DNA from: Phylloscopus collybita
Lineage: Eukaryota > Chordata > Aves > Passeriformes > Phylloscopidae
Direction: 5' to 3'
Length of the DNA: 64,000 bases
Assembly: GCA_027886175.1 (NCBI GenBank)
Contig: JAJNNQ010000040.1
Coordinates: 23,146,001-23,210,000 of the forward strand
Shown here: positions 1 through 12,300 of the stretch, in pieces
Layout of the letters: each line of letters starts with the position of its first letter
Position numbering within the stretch: the stretch's first letter is position 1
Program-made: the position numbers and the translations under genes
The notes under the pieces: model-generated
Told to the model about the DNA's origin: nothing
What the model saw: the letters and a program-made list of their open reading frames with translations, nothing else
Databases searched by the model: none

Positions 1-251
1 AGAAACACAAACTGGTTTTCCACTTTTGACTGCTCTGCCCATTACACAAAAGAGTAAGCAAAATCTCTTATCTTCTTGGGCTGACCATCTGTTAGAACAA
101 AGCTCTTTTGAAGATGCAATAGTGATTAAGAGCAACAAAGCATCTAGGCATATTTTCATAAAGAGAAGATGCAGTGATGTTGCAGTAAAACCCCCTGCTA
201 TTTAATGAGAGTGATTCAATTAGAAAAACAGTGGGATGAATGGTTTTATAC
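1..251 (-). other. PEX7: PEX7 intron 6, partial
   Basis: Non-coding sequence starting with the GTATAAAACC donor at 251 and continuing out of the window. I see no exon or repeat in it. Confidence 0.85.
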
Positions 252-358
252 CTCATCATATTTGCACCAGTCACAGCTCAGGACCTCAGCCTGGTGGGCT
301 GGTATCACAAGTTTGACTCCTGGGGTTTTCACATCCCAAATTCTTAAAGTCTGATCAC
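252..358 (-). CDS. PEX7: PEX7 coding exon 6 (last in window)
   Basis: This 107-nt exon has acceptor TTTCAG and donor GAG then GTATAA. It continues the Gly codon from exon 5 and reads [20 protein letters not shown] followed by [16 protein letters not shown], ending in phase 0. The human counterpart reads [14 protein letters not shown] and CDWCKYNE. The exons for the last propeller blades are expected to the left of position 1; none is visible in 1-251. Confidence 0.96.
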
Positions 359-3300
359 CTGAAACAAAGATAAATTGATTCAATGTTGCTGCATCTGTTA
401 CAGGATTCAGTTAATCCATTAGTACTTAGCAGACAAGTGTTAGCTGTATGAAATACAAATGATTGCATGAGGACACCCATGCCAAATAAAGTAGGCAACA
501 TTATAGACACATTATAGAAGCCAGATTGATGCAAGAAAAGGTATCTGAACTTATGGGCTCTTTCATTAGAGAAAAAATTCCATGATTTCATTTTATTACT
601 AACACCTCCACTGTTTTTTAAACTCAGATTTGATTAAAAGGAGATAGGGTAAAAGACTTAAATAACATTTAATTAAACTAGGAGCCATTTAAAAGGTCTA
701 TTTAAAAATGAACTTAGAAGATCAGAATCATGAAAAAACTTTCTTTTTAAGCCATCTGAGAAATACCACCTAGTCACATGCTTTTGGCACAAAGAAAAAT
801 GAACAGTATTTGATACACAACTTCTTTCAAAATTCCTTCAAAGAAAGGAAAATTTATGATGTATCTATCACCTGTATTCATCATGTACAAAGCCTGCAGT
901 TACTCTCATTTATTGAAATATTGGAAGAAAAGTCATTCTACTGTAACTGTTACAGACATGAAAGGAAACATGTGCTTTGACCTTGGAGCATGCATGCACA
1001 CACACAGAGAAGTGGAGTCCAGCTTAAGAGCTGTTAATCACCTGTGCCTCTCTCTTAACCTCCAGCCATAAATTTTCTTCTACCCCTAAAGATCTTTAGC
1101 ATTTCTATACACCCTTTCTACAAATTCAGTTCCTAATTGCTTGTAAAGACATTGAAATCTGCATCAGCTGACAGGACAACTATGCTTTTCAATTTTGAAA
1201 ATTGAGACCTTCTCATTAACCTGAATATTTAGCTTTGTGTCAGCAAAAATGGATTCTCTAGCTCTCTAGCTTAAAGAGAGAGAAAATGAATTAGAATTTA
1301 TTATTATGCTTATGTTCATTCAAGAGACAAATCACTAAAGGTGATTAAAACACTCACAATTTCTACAGGAAGCATGTATCAATACTACCTAAATTTAAAA
1401 ATCCACTGTTTTACGCTGCTAGTGAAAAAGTTATTGATATTTCCTTATAATTACTATTTTCATGCCATTTACATACAAGTACTTTGATGGTTTTAGTGCC
1501 CTGTTGGTCATCGTCTGTAAAATATACAGCTGGGCACAAAAAAATCACAGCTCTTTTCAAGAAACTGGCTACAGATCAAATAAAACCATCCCTAGAGCCA
1601 CAGCAATATTCCTAATTGCATGAACTACCAGACCCTGCAGACTTCACCAAAAAACCCCATAAAACATTTGGAAAGTTTAAATAAATAAGCAGAGAGAGCT
1701 TGGTTCACTACATGTCACGAGTCCAGCCTTTCGACCACAGAGACCACGGAGAGATTCTCTGGTGTTGGCTGGGTCGCTCTCAGCCCTCACGACTGGGAGA
1801 GCTGCTGCACTCTTGGTGAGGTGAATAAATTCCCCATCTGTAAGGTGGGAAAAACACCCAGTTTCTCCCTCCCCTGGTGCTAAGAGGAAGACTGCTGCTC
1901 AGTACATGCATAGCACTCCTGACAATGGCACCCTGCAGCCAGCTGAAGCCTCAAACATCGCTACAGGGCTTATAAAAGCAGGGTAACATATGGAGAGGAA
2001 GAAACACGAGCAGCAGGGTCTTGGCAAAAAACCAGGTAGTACTCCCATCCACTCTCCATTAGCCTTGCTAATCTGCTTGCCTGCAGAGGACAGTTCAGTT
2101 TGAGTTTTAAGTCTTTCTGAGATATTATAATGGACTTCTTAAAAAGCTTTTATTTTAATTTCATCAGATAACATAGATTTGAAGGGGGAAACACATATTT
2201 CACTACAGACAGGATCATTTTCCCCAAGCAAATAAATATATAAATCCAGGTGAACTAGGATGAACTGCTACAGAGATGCTACAGTAGCATTATGAGGGCC
2301 AAAAGCATTTGGAAAAGTTATTCAGCCAATATCAATTTTGACACTAAATCTACAATTGCCCCAATTGCTTCTTTTTTAATAGAAAACGCTGATGCATGAG
2401 AAAAGGGAAAAAATGGTTATTTTCTTTTTTTTAAAATTTCTTTGAAAATGCTAGACTTAGCAGTTATTAATTCTGGCTGGCACTATCAGTGAAATGTTTT
2501 TAATGGAGTAACACAACATGCAAGGGAACCTTCCTGTGAATAGAAAAGACTGATTTAAAGCCAAAGGCAAATCCAGTTCTTTCATTTAAGTGGAAAAATC
2601 AGATTAATTAAAAAAACAACCTGATAAACAGTGCAATCCTGACTCAGTGCACATTTAAACAAACTTTTTTTTTTACCTCAAACTTATTTCTATTACCTAT
2701 ATATTTACATTCAATTTCAACAAAAGCTGCAGTTAAAAATTTTGCTGAGCATGCACTTCTTCCACAAGATAAAGCAAAATTTGGAAAACGATAAAAAAAA
2801 GTACAAACAAAGCACACCTAGAACAATCATATTCACTAACAGACTTCCAGATGACATCCCAAAGTAAGCAACCACAACAGTACCCAACATTTCCCCCATA
2901 AAATATTGCTATTTTTGTAAGAAGAAATTTCGCTATGGCAACAGATTTTTACTGGTCCATTAGATAATTATGATTTCAGAATTGTTTGTACATTGTACTT
3001 GCTTGCTTTCTTTCTAATGAATATTTGTGAAATCTTGGACGAATCAATAAAACTACACAATACACACTCATCTATTCAAAACTTTTCAATTGATGCTAAT
3101 CTACAACTACATCATCCTTATACACAGGATAACGATTGCTAATGTAAATGACAATGTCTGATAGCGAAAAAGATAAAGTTTATTTAAGACTTAAATTTCA
3201 TGTAGGTTTTATACTATCTTTTTTACTCACAGATATATTTTACCCAAATTTATAAATCATCATCTCTGAAGTCCTGTGAGAACAACCACCTAAGCAATCA

Positions 3301-6300
3301 TTTCCGAACAGCACAGAGGTATAACAGTAACTACAAAATATAGCTAGGTATTTGGGAGGTTAATAAAACCCCATGAAACTTTAAACACTATCTGAAGGGG
3401 AAAAGGACTCTAACTAAGCCAGGTACAATGTTTTTCAGCAACCAACCTCCACTAGACCAGGCTGCTCAGAGCCTCACCCTGGGGCTTGAACACTTCCACA
3501 AATGGGGCATCTGCAGCTTCCCTGGGCAACCTGTCCTGGTTGTTCTGGTGCCTCATCACCGTCACAGTATAGAATTTCTTCATAATATCTAATCTAAACC
3601 TACTGTCTTCCAGTTTAAAGCATTACCCCTGGTTCTATCACTACCTGCATTTGTAAAAAGCCAAAATCATCACAATTAAAGTATGTCTGCAGTGCCACTG
3701 AATTACAGCTAACATCACAGTTAACATTACTTGCTTACTTACGTGTATTTTTAAATACCAAACCAGATTAAATTATTTAGCCTGAATCAAACAGAAAATC
3801 TGTGGGAGAATTAAAAGCAGAACCCAAATCTCATGACTCAAAACCAATCTTTTTATGCATGTTAAAATGATGGTGCTGATTGTTTCCATCAGAGATAATT
3901 GTTCTGATTTTGGCTGAAATAGAGATGTTTTCCTTCCGAGTAGCTGGTACAGTGCTGTGTTTTGGATTTAAGATGAGAATAACGTTGATAACACATTGAT
4001 GTTTTGGTTGTCACTGAGGAGCGCTTACACTAAATCAAGGACTTTTCAGACCGTCATGGTGCCCTGACAGTGCCCCTAGGGCTAGGGTTGCACTAGAAGT
4101 TGGAAGGGGACACAATCAGAACAGCTGATCACAGCTGATCAAAGGGATCCACCATAACACATGGACTCATGCTTAATCTACAAAGCTGGGAGAAGAAAAA
4201 GGAAGAAAGAGATGTTTGGAATTATGGCATTTGTCTTCCCAAGTAACCATTATGCATGATGGAACCATGCTTTCCAAGAAAAGCCTGAACAGTTGCCTGC
4301 CCACGGAAAGTGGTGAATGAATTCCTTGTTCTGTTCTTGCATTCACAGTTGTTGCTTTACCTATTAAACTGTCCTTACCACAACCCATGAGTTTGCCAGC
4401 TTTGACGCTTCTGATTCTCTCTTCATCCCACCGTGGGGAAGTGACTGAGTGGCTGCGTGCGGCTCAGCTGTCAGTGGGGGTTAAACCAATACAACAGTGC
4501 GAGAAAACTTAGAACAGGAATAATAAAGCTTACAGGATTCCACACAAAGAGACAGAAATAGAATGACACAAGTAACAGCTTTAGTTAAATTATCATCCAA
4601 GAGTACCACCAAATACACAAAATCTATCTCCATGTAGCACAACTTAGCAAGTACACAAAATTACCCATGGAAATATATTTTCCAACTGGTCAATTTTCAT
4701 GACACAAAATGTTGTCAAGTTAAAAATTAGAAGAGTTTTAAGTTATTTTAGGGAAGATCCCAAATAATTCTTATTCTGAAAAAATAACACAACATAACAG
4801 TTACTGAAATCTTTATTTCAGTGTTTCCCAAGAGGATTTTACATAAAGCTTTAAAAAAAGTTTTTTTCAAAATTGACCAAAGTTATGACTTATAATTAAG
4901 CCATTCTTCAGCAAATGGCAACATTGGCTACATACCCAACTGTAACCCAAATGACCCAACCAAATTAATTTACTGTATAAAGCTGTTACTGTTTCTTTCT
5001 CCCGAACACTAAACCATTTTATAATGTGAGATTTTAATACAAAATATTATAACCTGAAAGTGGTTTAAGTTATCGCATGTGCTCTATGCAGTACTTTACT
5101 TTAGTTAGCTCGTAGTATAAAGTGAGGTATAAACTCATTTCCTGAGAAACACTTCAGCCTGTACATTAGAGACTGATTTTGTAAAGCTTATTTGATATGC
5201 TGGTTTTGGCTTGGGTAGGTTTAATTTTCTTCACAGTGACTGGTATGGGGCTATGTTTTGTATTTCTACTGACCGCAGGGTTGATAATACCAAGATGTTT
5301 TTTGTTATTGCTGAGTAGGGCTAACACGGAGCCAAGGCCTTTCCTGCTTGTGAGTGCTTCCACCTTTCAGAGTGCCCTGCTGGTGCACAGGAGAACACAG
5401 GGAGGAGACACAGCTGGGACAGGTGACCCCGACTGACCAAAGGCATATTCCAGACCTATGATATCATTCTCAGCATATAAAGTAGGGGAAAGAAAGAGGA
5501 AGTGGGAGGACATTTGGGGAGATGGTGTTTGTGCACCATCACGCATGATGGAGCCCTGCTCTCCCGGGGATGGCTGAACACCTGTCTTCCAACGGGAAGC
5601 AGTGAATTAGTTCCTTGTTTTGCTTTGCTTGTGTGCACAGCTTTTGCTTTCCCTATTAAAATGTCTTTATCTCAATCAACGAGTTTTCCCACTTTTACCC
5701 TACCTATTCTCTCCCTGATCCTACTGGTGGGGGAGTGGCCATGTGGTTGTGTGGGGCTTGGCGGCTGGCTGGGGTTAAACCACAACACTGGAGCACGAGA
5801 TTTGGATGAATTCAATACCGTGCTGTAAGTCTTGAAGTAACAGACTGCAAACAAAAACACTCACCTTATGTCACTACATAGATCTGACATAACAAACTAA
5901 GCAAGTAAATTGTATTTCAAATGCTTCTAGTATAAACAGCAGTTGGGCTGAACTGCAACAAGCCACAGTAACTCCACAGTCAACTTGCTCTCTAGATGCT
6001 TGCTTTGTACAAAAATGTACCATGCAGTAAATTGAAGCATCTTACTCTTTTATTGCTTTAGAGTTTGGATTCCAAAAGTGACCATTTTTTTGCAAAGCCT
6101 TGAACCTTGGTTGCTACGGCACTTCTAACACATTAAACAAAAAAATAACCAGGGGTCATAATAAGAAGCAAAAAGTGAACCCACACCACACACAAATGGA
6201 TTTAATTTAAACCTCTAGGAAAAGGTGTTTTGGAACTCCTGAGAAACTACTGTCATAGCTAAACAGCAGATTATTTTTTTCCATTTTTAAGAAACCCCAA

Positions 6301-9300
6301 CAAACATAAGCATCTTTAGAATTACTTGTCTGCAAGCCCTGCTCTCCAAAGGCTCCCTCTTTTGCTCAGTGCTACTTCTGAGGCAGGAATGTGAGATGAA
6401 ACTTTAGAAAACTGATGTCAAAAACCTGACAACCTCAATTTTGGTCCAGAAACATGAAAAACACCTCTACTGAGAAGCTGCATTAATTCAGTATGTTCTC
6501 TTAGTAGATGTACACCTATACCAGCTCATTATTTCATGCAAAAGAATTTGTTCAATCATAGGTTTTTTACTATTTGAATACCAAACACAGAAAGGTGCAC
6601 CAAGACTACATGCCAGCCTGAACTATAAAACTACAGCTTGACAATCCCTTTACAACATCCATTTATCACCAAGAGACCAGTAAGCAAGAAGAGACTTTTT
6701 AAAAGGCAACTTACTAACTCAGGGCTGGCAGTAAAACAGAATATGAGATAAACAATGGTTTTTAGTTTCAACATTAAAGTCTAGCACTCAACACAAGGGC
6801 TTGCAAGAGTGGGACCCGGATTTACTGATCCATTTGTAAAGCAGCAAAGCTACGGTCATCCAACACTTTTGTCAACATAATAAAAATTTATCAGAAATTA
6901 TTACACCTTGTGGTACAAAAAAATTTTTTGCTCTGGCCTTTCACTTTAAAAAACAAGTCTGAGCAAACAATATAATTAATTGATCTAAAGACTGATGAAT
7001 ACAGACATTGTCAGGCAGATTTCAAAAAAATTTCTTTCCCTTATTCATGAATTAAGATGTTATTAAAACTATGTACCTGTCCTGATCAGTAAACTTAAAG
7101 ACTCATTTAAAAAGGAAAGTAGCATTAAACCTAAGACCCCAGTATTTAAGATAACAGCTATCAGTCATTCTAAATCTGGGCTTTGTCAAATCCAAAACAT
7201 TAATATTTTCATTCAGTGTTGTATCTGTATTGAAGAATACTCGTAGATTAAGGTAAAATGGCATTTATTAAGTACTTTCTGCTGTTAAAGGACAAGTTGA
7301 TACTAAAAAGAATGCTTGCTTTATAATCCACAGGGCTAAGCAAGGCCTATTGCTCTGCACTCACAGAGAATCATGTAGTAGAACTGATTAACATTTGACT
7401 AAATATTACTGTTGTGTGTGCATTTTTAATGTTTTTTATGAGCTTCTCACCAATTTGCTCTCTGTGTTTAAAAAAAAAGTCTACTAGGCAAATGACATAA
7501 TGAGTCATGAAACCCCTTTAGCTGTGAGGCTGCTGTTAAACATTCATGTCACTTCTTTAATGACATTTTCCACATCAGTGTGTTTTCAGCGTAAGACAGA
7601 CATTTAACAGGGTTCTGGTTTGGTGCTGCACGTACACCTGAACATCCTGGTTATCTTATCTGCTCAGACATTGTTACTGACATCACAACAGCCCTTATTT
7701 ACATATCCAGAATTAACAGTTTGCTCTGTTACTATTAAATCCAAATTTCAAAAACAAACAAACAAACAAAAACAGATAGGCCAATTACTTTTTTTTTCAA
7801 TGTACAAACGATTGTACATGAAGATAACAGCATGGTACAGTACCTCACACATCCCTGTAAATGTAAATGTTAAATGGAGGTTTATTAGTTGCTGAATAAA
7901 ACCTCATTTAACTGAAGCATCAGACATATATATCTTTTGCAATTCAATTGCATTTTACTGTCCTCTGCAGACAAGCTTAGTTTCCTTGTACGTATTCAGA
8001 ATGGAGACTTAATGAAGCAAAAAAGGCTATACCTCACATCAAATTCTTTTTCAATTGCTTTGTATTGCCATGTTATATTTCTCATTCTCAATTGTATTCT
8101 TTTTCTAGTCTCATAATAGCTTGATAAAAAGCCATATTTCAAAATCAAATATTAGTGTCAGGCCAAGTTGATCCTTTTGGGCAGCTGTTTTACTGTGGTT
8201 TGTGATCCTGTTTGGTTTTCTGTTCTCAGTGTTCACAAGCTAATTGGTTACATGGAAATTAAACTTCTGCAGTATTCTGTAGGGATTCAAATAGAGCCAG
8301 GAAAATGGCAGGGGTGTGGCACGCAAAATGTTTTTAAATCTTCTTTCCCCTTGCTTACTTCCTTTAAAAGAAAAAAAAAGAGACTGCACTGTTTTACTTA
8401 CATTTAGTTTAATCAGAAGTATTTTTTTTCATTCTGTGGTGTACAACATACCTAACTTATTTAACTTGTACATGCAGGACTGAGGATGCTGCAATGCGAA
8501 ATGGTTCTTATTTCTCAAGCATTGCAACTAGCCTAGTAAGACAGCAGTAAGTATATGGCTGTGAGTAGGTGTGTCTGAGGTGGGATGAGAGAAAGGGGAC
8601 AGGTGGGGCAAAAGAGAGAAAAAAAAAAAGATACAGACACACAGACACCTGACAATCCCAAAGCAGTACAGACTCCCTTCAAGAAAGGAATGTTTCAATA
8701 ATCTTCAACAATATCAAAAAAAGCTGTTGTTTTGTAAAGTGAAAAAACCCAAGAGAGATGAAAGTACAAAAAGTTTCCCTTCAGAAGCATTTCAGTGACT
8801 AATTTTGAAGACAACAAAAAGTTGCAAAATAAGACACCATAAAAACCACAGGTCAACCTTTCCCACAAGCGCATCCCAAAGAAGGGAACAGCTCTAAATT
8901 TGACACAGTACTATCACATTGAGATTCAAGTTTCTCTCCAGCTCCAACTTTAGCTCAATAGAAGATGAATCATCAGTGAAATTTAGCTTTCTGTCCCATG
9001 ATTTTCTGTCATCCTCATAGAGTGTGCAGATCATAGCAAGTTTTAAATGAGGACAACCAGCCTCCTTGAACAGTTCCACTTTACATTCATCACATACCTT
9101 GACTGACAGAGTAGAATGCCATTAAGTACTAAACAATAAACTCCCTGAATATCAATTGTGTGATATACTTTTTTTACTAGGAAATGGCATTCATACACAG
9201 AGCTAGTGGGTCATGAGTCCTTCTACTATTCACAGTCCTGCTGACCAAAGAAATGACTGCCAATATGCATCTTCTGTAGTGAAGCAATCCAACCAAACCA

Positions 9301-12300
9301 CAGGAAAATTTCAACGTAAACAATGCAAACACAGAAACCTTCTCCACATCAGCACGTCATTACTGTTGTTATTTTATCTAGAAGCACACGAGACATTTTA
9401 TTTTGGAAACTGTAAGAAAGTTCACCATTATTTTGAAGACTTATTCTAAAATCTAACTATTTTACACCCAGAATTACACTGTCAGTGTACTGATAGAAGA
9501 TTTTTATTTCACACCCGAGTTGTACTCAGAGAAGAAAAATACTGTGTCTTTTGTGCATGTTGTTTTTCCATCAATGAGTGAAAACTGACTGCAATTAGCT
9601 AAAGGCTCCAGTAGCATATTAGTTCCTTTCAAGCATCAAAGTAAAAAATTTACAAAAGAATAGGAACTCTGTAATATTTTAGTCAAAACTTCCAACAGCT
9701 GCACCCACTGAGTCACTCAAAAACAGATCAATTGTTGTACCCAATTTAGGTACCACGACATACAGCATCTAACAAATGTTTCCCAAAATTGTACAAGTGG
9801 CAGTTGTATTAGAAGAAAGACTGGATTCATATCCTAATTACTTCAAATATGAAATAATTAATTGTATCAGCAAAGCCCTTTTGTTCACCTAGAATGCCAT
9901 AAATTTTCTATGGGTAAGACTACCATGGACAGGAGGGTTTTAAGCAGGACTTTAAAGAGAACACTCCTTAGAATTGCAAAAAAAAAAAGCCCTTAACCTT
10001 GACCAAATGATCCTTAGCTAGTATTTTGTAGTATATAGATAGTTGCATTTCAGCAGAACTGTTCATACAGTTTACAGGGCTCAATCCTGCAAATTTCTGC
10101 ACATCCTGTTAGGTAGGTATCCACCACATAAGGTGGAAAAACCTGTGCTCCAACATTTGGCTTTCAAGCAATACTATGCTGGAACAAATAAATGTTACTC
10201 GTTCACCATTCTAGCTAAACTCTGCAGGCAGAATCAGATGGAAATAGCCAGACTGAAATTTTATGAAAGCCACATGTACTTTTTCATCTGACTTCCCACA
10301 GAATAGGGACCTGTGTATCTGTGTGTATACACTGTCTCTCTAACTTCAGTAACAGGAAAACATAGGTATACCCACTTACCCTCTTGATATAAGAGCCAAA
10401 CAATTTCTATTTAAATCAGTACAGAAGTACAACAGATATGAAATCTGAGAAATTTAGGCCACTGGAGTTAATCTATCAACATCTGTACTAAGACAGCGCC
10501 TTATAGCCATTTTATTTCCCAGGCAAACTGTGTGGCTCACAACACCTCTCTCCCAGTTAATCATCAGCTGGGCTCAAGGTATCACTCCAGGGCTCTCCTT
10601 GTGCCTCTGAAGCAGGAGCAGGGTTTGGAAAACACTGCCACCTCACCTCTCTTTGCCTTTGAGTACACCCAGCTCAACTGTGATTGTATTTACCAGCAAG
10701 ACCCATAGCACTGGCCAAAGCAGAAAACTAAAATTAATTATTACCTTTCCCAGAGAACAAGGCACAGAAATCTACAGAAGTACTTTAAGAAACCACAGTA
10801 GGAACTGACTACATTTCTCATAGAGTTAATACTCTACTGACACATGAGATAATCTGAACAAGAACAGGCCAAAACACAAAATAAAGTATATAACACGATT
10901 TACCGGTCAATAAGAAGAGTGAGATGAATGGCAGACAGCTATACAAAGTAACAGAAAAAACTGCCACAAGGTCACTGCTAGAAAACTGCTGATCCTCGTT
11001 TAAATGGCCAAGAGGATGATCTACGGACTGTAACAGAACCTACAAATCCAGCTGCAGCAACACATTTACCGTTCCTTGCTCCACTTTTATAGAACAAGTG
11101 TATGTGACACACACTACCATCTGCTGGGCAAAGTGTTGAACTGATCCACTAACACAGAAGGTGATTTTTGGGCTGTTGTTGTCAGAACCTCTTTAGGTTT
11201 TTAACCATCACGCTTACCTGAGGCAGATGCAAAACAACCTGGGATGTGTGGAGACCATATAGTGCTGTAAATGACCCCTTCATGGCCTTTAAAAGTGCAT
11301 AATGACTTCCCCACAGCTGGATCCCACTGAATAAAGGAAAAAAGAAAACTGTTGAGATACACATTCAATAAGAAATGAAAGAGTTTCATACATTGAAAAA
11401 AAAACACTTTATACATACAGAAGGGACTAAATGTACTCTTAAAAAAAAAGCAGTTGTATGCTTAAACTGGTATCAACTGAGAGCTTAAGCAACCTGTCAA
11501 TTAAAGGAGAATTTCAGCCACAGGGTAAAAATAAACAGGAAAAAAGAATCCATGTTGTTTCTTAACACAAAGAACTATGAGATCCAAAAGAAATCACACT
11601 TTTCACCTTCAGCAGAAACCAACATACCAGCTTGGCTGTTTGATCCCATGAACCAGACACCACTAGCTGCTCTCCTCTAGTTTGGCTCCAGTCAACACTA
11701 TATGCCTGTAAATGACATAAGAGCATAGTTTAGAAGGAGCATTAGAGTACACATTTCAGGCTCTAGTTGGCCAGATTTTCACAAAATAGACTGGGATTTG
11801 CAGATTGTACCCTAGACAGCTGAAAAACCATACCACTAAAGCACAACAAAACTGCCAACAATGCCATTTACCTGAAGAAAAAATAAATTAGCATATCAGT
11901 CAGACATTAAAGGTATATACAGGCAAAGAAAAGTATCCAAAAAAGCAAAGGTGAGCCAAAATGGAGAAAAAAGAAAAGTTGTAACAAAATCCACATACAT
12001 CTGCCATCACTAGGAGTCTACCACTTCTAAAACCATAATTCAGAGTTGATTTCTTATTGCTGATCCAATTTTATTCAAATATCTACAGCTTCCAATTGCT
12101 AGCCATCTCTCATTGTAAATGCCATCTCTCTTCAGAGCTGACTCTGAGATTTCAGCTGACTAACAATGAATGCTTTTTTTACATATCTAATTCTCCTAAG
12201 AAACATATGTCATAAAATACTCCCAGTTTTCATCTTTTCCAGGTTCTATAGCATTCTTTTTTTACCATCCAAATCCTCAAACAAGTAAAAAAAAAAAAAA

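Larger units (their letters stand above)
359..11217 (-). other. PEX7: PEX7 intron 5 (10.9 kb)
   Basis: A long AT-rich intron. It contains an antisense CR1 fragment (3443-3653), two related solo LTRs in plus orientation (3900-4496 and 5196-5787), an (AAAC)n patch near 7750-7770, and a GC-richer patch at about 1715-2090 with a TATA-like site. In the other stretches (359-1715, 2090-3440, 5790-11217) I see no gene. The short ORFs there show no splice-consistent or family-like features. Confidence 0.85.

Noticed and set aside
3900..5787. A complete provirus between the two LTRs
   Set aside because: The 700-bp spacer has no gag, pol or env trace, primer-binding site or polypurine tract that I can see, and the LTRs are diverged.
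5166..5860. Hydrophobic plus-strand frames at 5197-5436 and 5502-5828
   Set aside because: They lie inside LTR copy B and have no viral or host family match.
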